Assembly: GCA_947259215.1 (NCBI GenBank)
Contig: CAMYLJ010000011.1
Location: 114,531-178,530, forward strand
DNA from: an uncultured delta proteobacterium
Lineage (GTDB): Bacteria; Myxococcota_A; UBA9160; JAFDET01
Length of the DNA: 64,000 bases
Direction: 5' to 3'
Shown one piece after another: positions 7,394 to 15,340 of this stretch. Under the pieces are notes generated by a model. It saw only the letters and a list, made by a program, of their open reading frames with translations. It was not told where the DNA came from and did no database searches. The position numbers and the translations under genes were made by a program. The number at the start of each line of letters is the position of its first letter. The first letter of the stretch is position 1.

Positions 7394-8961
7394 GCCAGCT
7401 CGCGGAGGGTGAACACCTCGACGGGCTCGCGCACCCCGCGCAGCGCGTGCCGGCCCAGGGACACGCTCTCGTCGGGCACCAGCTTGGCGAAGTCGCCCGA
7501 GGCCACGATCGGCTTGCCGACGGTCTTGGCCACGTGCTCGAGCCGGGCCACGGCGTTTACCGCCGGCCCCGTGACCGTGAAGTCGAGCCGCCCCTCGATG
7601 CCGATGTTGCCGTAGGTGACCTCGCCCAGGTGCAGCGCCAGGGCCATGCCGATCTCCGGGCCGCCTTCGGAGTGCGCATTCCAGCGCTCGAGCTGGCCCT
7701 GGGCGTCGCGCGCCGCGGCCAGGGCTCGTGCTCCCGCGTCCGGATGGCCCTTCACGGGAAAGATGGCCAGCACCGCGTCGCCGATGAACTTCAGCACCTC
7801 GCCGCCGTGGTCGATGGCGGCGCCCGCGGTGCTCTCGAAGAAGCGGTTCAGGAGCTCCAGATAGCGCTGGCGGGGCAGCTCCTCCGCGAGCTGGGTGGAG
7901 CCGCGCAGGTCCGCCCACCAGATCACGGCCGGGATCAGCTCTCCGTCCCCACGCCGGATCAACCCTTCGAGCACGCGTTCGCCCGTGTGCACGCCGAGGT
8001 AGGTGTCCAGCAGCGTTCGCGCCGTGCGACGCATGGCGTGCACCTCCACGATCCGGCTCACCAGGGGCAGGATCTCGTGCACGTGCCCCATGTTCTCGGT
8101 TGCGAATCCCCCCGCTACGTCGGTCGCGAAGGTGACGGCGTGGATCTGGCCGTCGGAGAACGTGAGCGGCATGGCGGCGTAGTCGGTGGCGCCCTGCTCG
8201 TGCAGGTCGCGCAGGATCGGGAAGTCGAGCACCACGTCCTCGCCTTCGAGCCGCCGGCGCACCCCGCCCCGCCCCTCGAAGATCGGCACCATCGGGCTCG
8301 ACAGGAAGCGCTCCTCCTCGCCGCTGGCGTGGGAGAGCTCGATCTCCTCGACGCCGTCCTCGGGATGGCTCCAGAGGTGCACCGTGCCCATCACCTGGGG
8401 ATGCAGGGTCCGCACCAGCAGGTTCATCCGCGTCACCGGGATGCCGGCGATGCGCAGCTGGCGACCGAGCCTCGCCACCAGCTCGCCGGTGCCCTGGGCC
8501 TCCCAGGCGTCGCGCAGCAGCCAGTCCACCAGCGGGTTGCCGTGCTGGTGCCGATCGGTCAGGGGCCGGATGCTGACCTCGGCTCCGCCCTCGTACCAGG
8601 CGTCCATGCGGGTGCGATAGAAGGCCACGTAGTCGCGCAGCGGCGCCACCTCCGGGTCGGGATCCTCGTAGGACCAGACCGCGTTGTCGGCGTGCCGCTC
8701 CCCGACGCGCAGGGTCCAGTAGCAGGCGTCGCCCTTGAACGGGCAGTGGGTGCGGTAGTCCGTGCGCTCCAACAGATCCATGCGCACGTCTTCGCGGGGC
8801 AGGTAGTAGGCGGGCGGCAGCCGCGTCTCCAGCAGCACCAGCGCCCGATCGCTGTCGGCCACGGTGACCCCCGCGAAGATCACCTTCACGTTCCGCTCGC
8901 TCGGCTCGATCTCGAGCCGGTAGTCGCTCGGGGCCGCGGTCTCGGAGCTGGACTGAGACAC
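7390..8961 (-). CDS. DUF427 - class III adenylate/guanylate cyclase fusion
   Basis: 523 residues, GTG start, no membrane segment. Residues about 24-117 form a DUF427 domain, with VADSDRALVLLET, YYLPREDV, THCPFKGDACYWT and the aromatic tail VWSYEDP. Residues about 130-320 are the sensor-like region that often precedes cyclase domains (TLHPQVMGTVHLW, FPILRDLHEQGATDYAAMP). Residues about 340-520 are a class III catalytic domain: metal-binding Asp351 in WWADLRGST and Asp395 in FIGDAVLAIF, then GNIGIEGRLDFTVTGPAVN. Both metal Asp residues are present, so cAMP (or cGMP) synthesis is likely. TAGACT at 8987-8982 is a candidate -10. DUF427 fused to a cyclase is the odd point. Confidence 0.88.
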   Translation of the reverse strand: MSQSSSETAAPSDYRLEIEPSERNVKVIFAGVTVADSDRALVLLETRLPPAYYLPREDVRMDLLERTDYRTHCPFKGDACYWTLRVGERHADNAVWSYEDPDPEVAPLRDYVAFYRTRMDAWYEGGAEVSIRPLTDRHQHGNPLVDWLLRDAWEAQGTGELVARLGRQLRIAGIPVTRMNLLVRTLHPQVMGTVHLWSHPEDGVEEIELSHASGEEERFLSSPMVPIFEGRGGVRRRLEGEDVVLDFPILRDLHEQGATDYAAMPLTFSDGQIHAVTFATDVAGGFATENMGHVHEILPLVSRIVEVHAMRRTARTLLDTYLGVHTGERVLEGLIRRGDGELIPAVIWWADLRGSTQLAEELPRQRYLELLNRFFESTAGAAIDHGGEVLKFIGDAVLAIFPVKGHPDAGARALAAARDAQGQLERWNAHSEGGPEIGMALALHLGEVTYGNIGIEGRLDFTVTGPAVNAVARLEHVAKTVGKPIVASGDFAKLVPDESVSLGRHALRGVREPVEVFTLRELA

Positions 8962-8981
8962 GGGGACGAACCTCGCCGGGA

Positions 8982-8987
8982 AGTCTA
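8982..8987 (-). promoter_or_regulatory. -10-like TAGACT before the cyclase gene
   Basis: On the minus strand TAGACT lies 20 bases before the GTG at 8961, with a GAGG ribosome binding element in between. The identical hexamer occurs before genes at 15341, 31839, 37057 and 50424. Confidence 0.35.
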
Positions 8988-9020
8988 GCCCCGGTTCGAT
9001 GCCGGTCCCGCGGCGTGCGA

Positions 9021-9026
9021 TACGTT
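9021..9026 (+). promoter_or_regulatory. -10-like TACGTT, leaderless spacing
   Basis: TACGTT ends exactly six bases before the ATG at 9033 and no ribosome binding site intervenes. It is the second of five such arrangements in the window. Confidence 0.4.
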
Positions 9027-9032
9027 GCTGCC

Positions 9033-9704
9033 ATGGCCTCCCATTCCCCCGTCGTCTGCGTCGTCCACACGAGCCGCCTGTCGCTCGAGCCCTTCTCGCT
9101 GCTCTTCCGCGAGCTCGGGCCGGGGGTTGCGGTGCGCCACGCCGTGGACCCTGGCCTGCTGGACGCCGTCGTCGCCGACGGCGAGGTCGGCCCGGCCACC
9201 CGCGAGCGGATCCGCTCCCGCTACCAGGAGGAGGCGCGCCGCGGCTGCGACCTGCTCTTCAATCCGTGCTCCTCCGTGCGGGAAGCGGTCGAGGCGCTGG
9301 CGCCGGAGCTGCCGGTCCCGGTGGTCCAGGTGGACGCCGCCATGGCGCGGGCGGCGTGCGCACGCGGCTCCCGCATCGGGGTCCTCGCCACCCTGCCCAC
9401 CACGCTGGGCCCGACGACGCGGCTGCTGGAGCGGACCGCGGGCAAGGCGCAGCGCGATCTGAGGACGACCGCCCAGCTGGTGGAGGGCGCCTTCGACGCA
9501 CTGGAACGGGGCGACCGCGCCGAGCACGACCGGCGCGTCGCACGCGCGGCCGGGGAGCTTCTGCCCCGCGTGGACGTGCTGGTGCTGGCCCAGGGCAGCA
9601 TGGCACCCGCGCTGGCGGCGCTGGCGGACATCGGCACGCCCGTCTTCACCAGCCCGCGCCTGGGCGTGTCCGACGCTCTGGCCCGGCTGGACGTGCCCTG
9701 CTAG
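9033..9704 (+). CDS. Asp/Glu/hydantoin racemase superfamily protein
   Basis: 223 residues from ATG 9033; an in-frame GTG at 9015 lies upstream of the -10-like hexamer and is less likely. Two Rossmann-like halves carry the expected cysteine-containing loops: NPCSSVREAV in the first half, where Cys would be one catalytic acid/base, and SRIGVLATLPTTLGPTT opening the second. The second catalytic Cys of classical racemases is not obvious: the matching loop reads VLAQGSMAPAL. The protein may therefore be a one-cysteine member of the superfamily (arylmalonate decarboxylase- or maleate isomerase-like). It is convergent with the lipoprotein gene ending at 9706. Cytosolic; substrate unknown. Confidence 0.7.
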   Translation: MASHSPVVCVVHTSRLSLEPFSLLFRELGPGVAVRHAVDPGLLDAVVADGEVGPATRERIRSRYQEEARRGCDLLFNPCSSVREAVEALAPELPVPVVQVDAAMARAACARGSRIGVLATLPTTLGPTTRLLERTAGKAQRDLRTTAQLVEGAFDALERGDRAEHDRRVARAAGELLPRVDVLVLAQGSMAPALAALADIGTPVFTSPRLGVSDALARLDVPC

Positions 9705-9705
9705 C

Positions 9706-10137
9706 TCAGGGGCCGGACGCCGGGTCCAGGCGCCAGAGGTTCGGCTCGCTCGAGCGGAACGGCGAGATCAGCTTGTCCTCGAAGCCGTACTTCTCACGGA
9801 AGCGGGCCTCGATCCGGGCCCGCAGATCGGAGTCCTCGACGCGCGTGACGCCGACCGGGTAGGCGTGCCCGCCGATCCAGAGCTCGGCGCGGGGGTCGCG
9901 CTCCAGGTTCGCATTCCAGCGCGAATCGCTGGTGCGGAGGTAGGCCCGTCCGTCGAGGACGCTGATCCAGAGCTTCGTGATCCGCTCGTCCCCGTCGGCG
10001 TCGTGGGTCACGAGCCGCGGCACCTTCTCGTCGGCGAGCGAGGCCCAGTCGGGCGCGCCCGTGGCAGGCGGCGGCGGCGTGCTGGCACACGCCAGGACCA
10101 GGGGGACCCACGCCAGCGCTACGAGGAGACGATCCAT
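9706..10137 (-). CDS. Lipoprotein with split-barrel (DUF2255/PNPOx-like) domain
   Basis: 143 residues from ATG 10137; a GTG two codons earlier is possible. The signal is MDRLLVALAWVPLVLAC with a lipobox-like VLAC, so it is probably lipidated and exported. The mature part reads like a small split beta-barrel: TKLWISVLDGRAYLRTSDSR, WNANLERDPRAELWIGG, RFREKYG. The same order of motifs (reading strand, W...L-E-R-D-P, gly-arg turn, FxxKYG helix) appears in the products at 16744-17235 and 17232-17753, so I treat the three as relatives. Cytosolic relatives bind flavin or F420; an exported version is unusual and the ligand is unknown. Confidence 0.55.
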   Translation of the reverse strand: MDRLLVALAWVPLVLACASTPPPPATGAPDWASLADEKVPRLVTHDADGDERITKLWISVLDGRAYLRTSDSRWNANLERDPRAELWIGGHAYPVGVTRVEDSDLRARIEARFREKYGFEDKLISPFRSSEPNLWRLDPASGP

Positions 10138-10256
10138 CGCCACACCATATCGCGCTCCGGCTGGAGACGCGGGCCCGGCTGCGATCCGCCCGATGGAAGA
10201 CCCGGTTGCCGGCGACGGCCGACACCGGGCACACTCCCGGGTGGGAGGTATCGGCG

Positions 10257-10724
10257 ATGGATGTGGGGACGGCTCTGGTGGCGGACGTGGCGGGGCAGCT
10301 CGAGGGCCAGCCGCCGGACCTGGCGCGTTACCTGGGCGCCTTCGCCTGCGTGCTGGCCCGAGTGGCCCACGCCGACCTCCACATCGCCGAGGCCGAGGAG
10401 GCCGTCATGCGCCGGCGGGTGGCGCGCTGCGCCGAGCTCAGTGACGAGGAGGCCGCCCTGGTGGTGGAGCTTGCCGCGCGTCAGAGCGAGTCGCTCACGA
10501 GCGACCAGAAGAGCGCCGTGACCCGGGTCTTCCGCAACCTCGCCACCTCCGCCCAGCGCACCGAGGCGCTCTTCTGCCTCTACGCCGTGGCGGCGGCCGA
10601 CGGCCGGGTCAGCGAGGACGAGTCGTTGGAGATCGAGGCGATCGCCGACGAGCTCGGCGTGCAGCGGGCGACGGGATCCGGCCTGCGCCTGGACCGCCGC
10701 TTCGTCGAGCGGATCCTGCGCTGA
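10257..10724 (+). CDS. TerB-like family protein
   Basis: 155 residues from ATG 10257, with GGGAGG eight bases upstream. All-helical and acidic, with the paired motifs of the TerB fold: CVLARVAHADLHIAEAEEAVMRR in the first half and LYAVAAADGRVSEDESLEIEAIADELG in the second. The D-G-x-(I/V)-x-x-x-E pattern matches metal-binding TerB/DjlA-type domains. TerB proteins sit at the inner membrane face in stress-response modules, but no tellurite-resistance partner is nearby. It precedes the MscS channel gene by 82 bases on the same strand. Confidence 0.75.
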   Translation: MDVGTALVADVAGQLEGQPPDLARYLGAFACVLARVAHADLHIAEAEEAVMRRRVARCAELSDEEAALVVELAARQSESLTSDQKSAVTRVFRNLATSAQRTEALFCLYAVAAADGRVSEDESLEIEAIADELGVQRATGSGLRLDRRFVERILR

Positions 10725-10791
10725 GACGCCGCCGGCGGCCGGGATCTCCCCCCTCCAGCCCACTGCCATGGCCGGAAGCGCCGGCTGCCCC

Positions 10792-10797
10792 TACGTT
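10792..10797 (+). promoter_or_regulatory. -10-like TACGTT before mscS-like gene
   Basis: TACGTT lies nine bases before the ATG at 10807, which would leave a leader of only a few bases. No Shine-Dalgarno is present. Confidence 0.3.
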
Positions 10798-10806
10798 GCT
10801 CGCGGA

Positions 10807-13311
10807 ATGCGGGGACGCGCGCGCGCATGGCAGGGCCTCGGAATCGCCGTGTGGCTGGCCGCGGCCGCGCTGGGAGAGCCGGCCGGGGCCCAGGAAGCCC
10901 CCGCCCCCGAGGCGCCGGCTGCCGAGGCGGCGGCGCCCGAGCCGCCGCCGCCGCCGGCGGCCTTCCCGCCCGAGCGGGTTCCCGACGAGGCGGAGCGGCT
11001 CGCCTCCACCCTGGCGCAGCTGGCGTCGGACCAGGCCACGGACGACGCGGTCACGCGCATCGGCGAGGAGATCTCCAAGCGGGCACCCGAGGCGAAGCAG
11101 CGCAAGCAAGAGGCGCGCGCGGCCCTCGAGCAGGGCGCCAGCATCGGCGTCCTGCGCGAGCAGCGCGCCCTGGTGGCCGCCACGCGCGACCAGCTCCGCC
11201 AGCGCGCCGCGGAGCTCGACGAGCACGCTCAGCGCGTCGCCGCCTCGCTGGAGCAGCTGGCGGCCATCGACGAGCGCTGGGTCAAGACCGAGGAGCTCGC
11301 CCGCGAGAAGGCCGCGGGGTCGGTGGTGCGCCGGCGCATCCGCGAGACCCGCGCCGCGATCGCCGAGACGCAGAAGACCCTGCGCGCGCGCCGGAACGAG
11401 ATCCTGGCTCAGCGCGACCGGATCGGGGCCCTCAGCGCCGAGTTCGACGCCATCCTGCGCGACCTGGACGCCGCGCTGACCGGAGGCGTGCAGCAGCTCC
11501 TGCGCACCCGCGACGCCTGGGTCGGGAGCGGCCTGCTCCTGACGCAGCTGCGCGAGGAGCTGTCGGGGCTCGTCGTGCCGAGCCTCGAGGCGCGCTTCGC
11601 CGGCCTGGCGACGTACACGAGGCGCCAGCCCGGCGCGATCGCAGCGGAGCTGACGCTGCTGCTGGTGCTCGCGGGGATCCTGTCGGCCCTGGCCCGGCGC
11701 GCCCGGCTGCGGGCCGCCGGGGACTTCGGGCTGAGCGAGGCCCGGCGGGTGTGGCGGCATCCATGGGCCATGGCGCTCATCCTGACGACGCTGGTCGGGA
11801 TCCGGTTCCACCCGCTGGCCCCGCCCCTGCTGCGCACGCTCCACGCGATCCTGCCCTTCTTCGCCGCGCTGTGGCTCGTCCGCAGCATCTCCGGCAGCCG
11901 CGGTCCGGAAATCCCACTGCTGGGCGCCGTGTTCCTGCTCGACGTCCTCCGGCTCGTGTTGAAGGACACGCCCGCGACGTCGCGGGCGGTCTTCCTGCTG
12001 GCGCTGCTGGCGGCCCTCGGCCTGGTGCTGCTGCTGCGGCGCGGGTCGCGCCTGGAGCAGCTCACGCCGGAGCAGGCGCGCGATCCCATCTACCGTCTGC
12101 TGGCAATCGCCACCCGGCTCCTGATCCCGATCCTGGCGCTCGCCCTCTTGGTCGACCTCGCCGGCTGGTCCCCGCTGGCCGAGCTGCTGGGCGGCGGCCT
12201 GCTCTGGAGCCTCTTCCTGGCGGTCTTCTTCTACGCGGCGGCGGCGGCGGTGAAGAGCATCTTCGCCTACGCCTTCACGGCCCGTCCGCTCCGGCTGCTG
12301 CGGATGGTGCAGCGCGACCGGCGCCTGATCCAGGAGCGGGTGCACCGCGCGGTGGACGTCGGAGCGGTCCTGTGGTGGTCCGTCTACGCCCTCGACCAGT
12401 TTGCGCTGCGGGACTGGATCTGGAACGGCTTCGTGGAGGTGCTCGCCGCGGGCGTCTCCGTCGGCGCCGTCAAGATCGAAATCGGCGACGTGGTGGCGTT
12501 CGCGCTCACCTTCTGGCTGTCCTTCCTGCTGGCGCGCTTCCTCACCTTCGTGCTGCAGGAGGACGTCTTCCCGCGCGTGCGCCTGGCGCGCGGCGTGCCC
12601 TACGCCCTGTCCTCCCTGGCGCGCTACAGCGTGCTCTTCTTCGGCTTCATGCTGGCGCTGGCGGCGGGCGGCTTCTCCCTCGACCGGGTGGCGTTCCTGG
12701 CGGGCGGCCTGGGGGTCGGCATCGGCTTCGGCCTCCAGAACGTGGTGAACAACTTCGTGTCGGGGCTGATCCTGCTCTTCGAGCGCCCGGTGCAGGTGGG
12801 CGACAGCGTGCAGCTCGCGGACCAGTCGCTCTTCGGCACGATCCGGCGCATCGGGATCCGCGCCAGCGTGATCCGCACCTGGGACGGCGCGGAGGTGATC
12901 GTGCCCAACGGCGACCTCGTGTCCAGCGTGGTCACCAACTGGACGCTCTCGGACCGCGAGCGGCGCCTGACCGTCCTCGTCGGCGTCGCGTACGGGAGCG
13001 ACCCCGATCGCGTGCTCGAGATCCTGCGCGAGGCCGCGGCCAGCCAGGAGAACGTCCTGGAGAACCCGGCGCCCCTGGCCCTGTTCAAGGGCTTCGGCGA
13101 CAGCAGCCTGGACTTCGAGCTGCGGGTCTGGGTGCGGGACTTCGACGTGACTCTGTCCAGCCGCAGCGCCCTGATGGTCGCCATCCACCGCGGGCTGCGG
13201 GAAGCGGGCATCGAGATCCCCTTCCCGCAGCGCGACATCCACGTCCGCGACGTCTTCACGGACGAGCATCCCACCCGCGCCGAGGACGAGTCGGACGGGC
13301 CCGGCGACTGA
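10807..13311 (+). CDS. Large MscS-family mechanosensitive channel
   Basis: 834 residues from ATG 10807 (an upstream ATG at 10768 would bury the signal peptide). The order is: signal peptide ending near AGAQEAP; a Pro/Ala/Glu-rich stretch; a long coiled-coil periplasmic region (to about 270) rich in Arg and Glu; many membrane helices; then the MscS pore helix GGLGVGIGFGLQNVVNN near 633-650 and the beta domain VGDSVQLADQSLFGTIRRIG, with the VIVPNGDLVSS signature. It thus resembles the long MscK-type channels that open on hypo-osmotic shock. Preceded by the TerB gene and followed by a hairpin and the PilZ gene. Confidence 0.9.
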   Translation: MRGRARAWQGLGIAVWLAAAALGEPAGAQEAPAPEAPAAEAAAPEPPPPPAAFPPERVPDEAERLASTLAQLASDQATDDAVTRIGEEISKRAPEAKQRKQEARAALEQGASIGVLREQRALVAATRDQLRQRAAELDEHAQRVAASLEQLAAIDERWVKTEELAREKAAGSVVRRRIRETRAAIAETQKTLRARRNEILAQRDRIGALSAEFDAILRDLDAALTGGVQQLLRTRDAWVGSGLLLTQLREELSGLVVPSLEARFAGLATYTRRQPGAIAAELTLLLVLAGILSALARRARLRAAGDFGLSEARRVWRHPWAMALILTTLVGIRFHPLAPPLLRTLHAILPFFAALWLVRSISGSRGPEIPLLGAVFLLDVLRLVLKDTPATSRAVFLLALLAALGLVLLLRRGSRLEQLTPEQARDPIYRLLAIATRLLIPILALALLVDLAGWSPLAELLGGGLLWSLFLAVFFYAAAAAVKSIFAYAFTARPLRLLRMVQRDRRLIQERVHRAVDVGAVLWWSVYALDQFALRDWIWNGFVEVLAAGVSVGAVKIEIGDVVAFALTFWLSFLLARFLTFVLQEDVFPRVRLARGVPYALSSLARYSVLFFGFMLALAAGGFSLDRVAFLAGGLGVGIGFGLQNVVNNFVSGLILLFERPVQVGDSVQLADQSLFGTIRRIGIRASVIRTWDGAEVIVPNGDLVSSVVTNWTLSDRERRLTVLVGVAYGSDPDRVLEILREAAASQENVLENPAPLALFKGFGDSSLDFELRVWVRDFDVTLSSRSALMVAIHRGLREAGIEIPFPQRDIHVRDVFTDEHPTRAEDESDGPGD

Positions 13312-13349
13312 GCCGGCCCGGCCCTGTCTGCCGGCGGAGTTGCCGGCTC
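13310..13349. terminator. Inverted repeat after the mscS-like gene
   Basis: GAGCCGGC at 13310-13317 and its exact complement GCCGGCTC at 13342-13349 flank a 24-base loop that itself has CCGGCC/GCCGG pairing. It overlaps the stop codon of the channel gene. There is no T-run, so if it ends transcription it would do so poorly or with Rho; it may just be an RNA-stabilising hairpin. Confidence 0.3.
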
Positions 13350-13399
13350 CTGAAGTGGGCTCAAACCCTGGCGCCATCTGGCCGAAGATCCCCTCTGAG

Positions 13400-14110
13400 A
13401 TGGCAGATGAGGGGTCCATCCTGCTCCTGGGCTTCGGGGACCAGCGCAAGGCGCTGGCGGGGCGGGTCTTTCTGCTTCGGCTCAAGACCGCCTGGGCGGA
13501 GACGCTGGAAGAGGCCCGCGAGACCGTCGCCGGGGGCGAGCCCCGGGCGATCGTGATCCACTCACGGCCCCGCTTCGACGTCGCCGGACTCGCCGACCTG
13601 GGCAAGGACTCGCCCCACGGCCGCCTCACGCTCGGCGTCCTGGGACCCCGCCCGCCGGAGCGCCAGCTGGAGGCCCTCCGGCAGGCCGGCGCCACGCTCT
13701 GCCTGTGGGACCCCTTCAGCGACGGCGAGCTCCGCTTCGTGTTGAACCAGGCGCTCCACGGCCTCCAGGATTGCAGCCGCGGCGAAGTGCGCGTGCCGAC
13801 GGACCTCGCCGCCCGGATCGAGTCGGCGACCGGCGAGAAGCCGGCCAGCGTCTACAACCTCTCGGTGAGCGGCGCCTACCTGGAGACCATGCGACCCACC
13901 TCCAACGGCGGTCGGGTCATGGTGGAGCTGCCCATGCCGGGCGGCACGCTGCGCGTGCAGGCGCGCGTCGTCAGCACCAACGTCCCGGGCAACCTGCAGC
14001 GCCCCAACCTGCCCATGGGTATGGGCGTGCAGTTCTTCGGCGTGGAGCCCGCTACCAGCAGCGCCCTGGCCGGCTACGTCGAAGAGCGCGGTCGCGGCTA
14101 CCGGCTCTGA
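13400..14110 (+). CDS. PilZ-domain protein with degenerate receiver-like N-terminus
   Basis: 236 residues from ATG 13400; a TTG at 13340 lies in the hairpin region. Residues about 1-115 look like a Rossmann/receiver fold (GSILLLGFGDQRKALAGRVF, then DSPHGRLTLGVLG). The Asp and Lys of a working receiver are not evident. Residues about 125-230 form a PilZ domain with both cyclic-di-GMP motifs intact: RGEVR (RxxxR) and NLSVSG ((D/N)xSxxG), then MGMGVQFFG. It is probably a c-di-GMP effector; the target is unknown. No diguanylate cyclase is nearby. Confidence 0.8.
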   Translation: MADEGSILLLGFGDQRKALAGRVFLLRLKTAWAETLEEARETVAGGEPRAIVIHSRPRFDVAGLADLGKDSPHGRLTLGVLGPRPPERQLEALRQAGATLCLWDPFSDGELRFVLNQALHGLQDCSRGEVRVPTDLAARIESATGEKPASVYNLSVSGAYLETMRPTSNGGRVMVELPMPGGTLRVQARVVSTNVPGNLQRPNLPMGMGVQFFGVEPATSSALAGYVEERGRGYRL

Positions 14111-14197
14111 CCCGAGCGCCGGCGCACGCCCGCGCCACCCCGCAACCGGACCCGCCCTGAGGCATCCTAGGGAGGCATCCCGGGGGAGGAGACCGCC

Positions 14198-15286
14198 ATG
14201 ATCCTACGCGCCGCCACACGGCTCGGACCGCTGCTCGTCCTGGCCGCCCTCGCGTGCGGCGAGGCCCGCAGCGAGACCGCCGCGCCGCCGGCCGGCGGGG
14301 CGGCGGTGGCCAGCTTCGCCGGAGGCTGCTTCTGGTGCATGGAGCCGCCCTTCGAGAAGCTCGACGGGGTTCACGACGTGGTCTCGGGCTACGCCGGCGG
14401 GAGCGAGCCGAGCCCGACCTACGAGCAGGTCGCGTCGGGCCGCACCGGCCACGCCGAGGCGGTGCAGGTCCGCTACGACCCGGTGCGCATCTCGTACGCG
14501 GAGCTGCTCGAGGTCTTCTGGCGCCAGGTCGATCCCACCGACGCGGGCGGGCAGTTCGTGGATCGCGGCCGGCAGTACCGCACGGCGATCTTCGTGCACG
14601 ACGCCGAGCAGCGGCGCCTGGCCGAGGCCTCGAAGGCGAAGCTCGCGGCCAGCGGGCGCTACTCGAGCCCCCTGGTCACCGAGATCGTCGACATCGGCGA
14701 CTTCCATCGCGCCGAGGACTACCATCAGGACTACTACAAGAAGAATCCCATTCGCTACAAGTTCTATCGCAGCCGCTCGGGGCGCGATTCCTACCTCGAG
14801 AAGGTGTGGAGGGCCGAATCCGTGTCGCAGGAGAAGCCGGAGGCGCGCTGGCAGAAGCCGTCCGACGAGGAGCTCCGCTCCCGCCTGACACCGCTCGAGT
14901 ACGACGTCACCCAGAACGAAGCCACCGAACGCCCCTTCACGCACCCGCTCCTGGAAGAGAAGCGCGAGGGCATCTACGTGGACGTGGTGAGCGGGGAGCC
15001 GCTCTTCAGCTCGCGAGACAAGTTCGACAGCGGCACCGGCTGGCCCAGCTTCAGCCAGCCGCTGGATCCGGCTCACATCGTCGAGCACGAGGACCGCAAG
15101 CTCTTCATGGCGCGCACCGAGGTCCGCAGCCGCAACGGCGACAGCCACCTGGGCCACGTGTTCCCGGACGGCCCGCAGCCGACGGGCATGCGCTACTGCA
15201 TCAACGGCGCCTCCCTGCGCTTCGTGCCCCGAGAAGACCTGGAGGAGCAGGGTTACGGCCGCTACCTGGCCCTCTTCGAGGACTGA
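14198..15286 (+). CDS. msrAB: Exported MsrA-MsrB methionine sulfoxide reductase fusion
   Basis: 362 residues with a signal or lipoprotein leader ([20 protein letters not shown]). The MsrA domain starts at [16 protein letters not shown] near residue 42 and includes the family regions SGYAGG and [12 protein letters not shown]. The MsrB domain (about 225-350) has [20 protein letters not shown] and the catalytic [12 protein letters not shown]. The two CxxC zinc pairs of MsrB are absent (VVSGEPLF and NGDSHLGH in their places), as in the zinc-free subclass. It repairs Met-S- and Met-R-sulfoxide in cell-envelope proteins. GGGGGAGGAGA precedes the ATG. The electron donor (CcdA/DsbD type) is not in the window. 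Confidence 0.93.
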   Translation: MILRAATRLGPLLVLAALACGEARSETAAPPAGGAAVASFAGGCFWCMEPPFEKLDGVHDVVSGYAGGSEPSPTYEQVASGRTGHAEAVQVRYDPVRISYAELLEVFWRQVDPTDAGGQFVDRGRQYRTAIFVHDAEQRRLAEASKAKLAASGRYSSPLVTEIVDIGDFHRAEDYHQDYYKKNPIRYKFYRSRSGRDSYLEKVWRAESVSQEKPEARWQKPSDEELRSRLTPLEYDVTQNEATERPFTHPLLEEKREGIYVDVVSGEPLFSSRDKFDSGTGWPSFSQPLDPAHIVEHEDRKLFMARTEVRSRNGDSHLGHVFPDGPQPTGMRYCINGASLRFVPREDLEEQGYGRYLALFED

Positions 15287-15309
15287 CCGCCCGGGAAGGT
15301 CCGCTCCGC

Positions 15310-15315
15310 TAGACT
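15310..15315 (+). promoter_or_regulatory. -10-like TAGACT before the WS/DGAT operon
   Basis: TAGACT lies 25 bases before the GTG at 15341, leaving room for the ribosome binding site GCGGAGG that is indeed present. Confidence 0.4.
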
Positions 15316-15340
15316 CTCCTGCGGGGGCGGAGGTCCTCCG

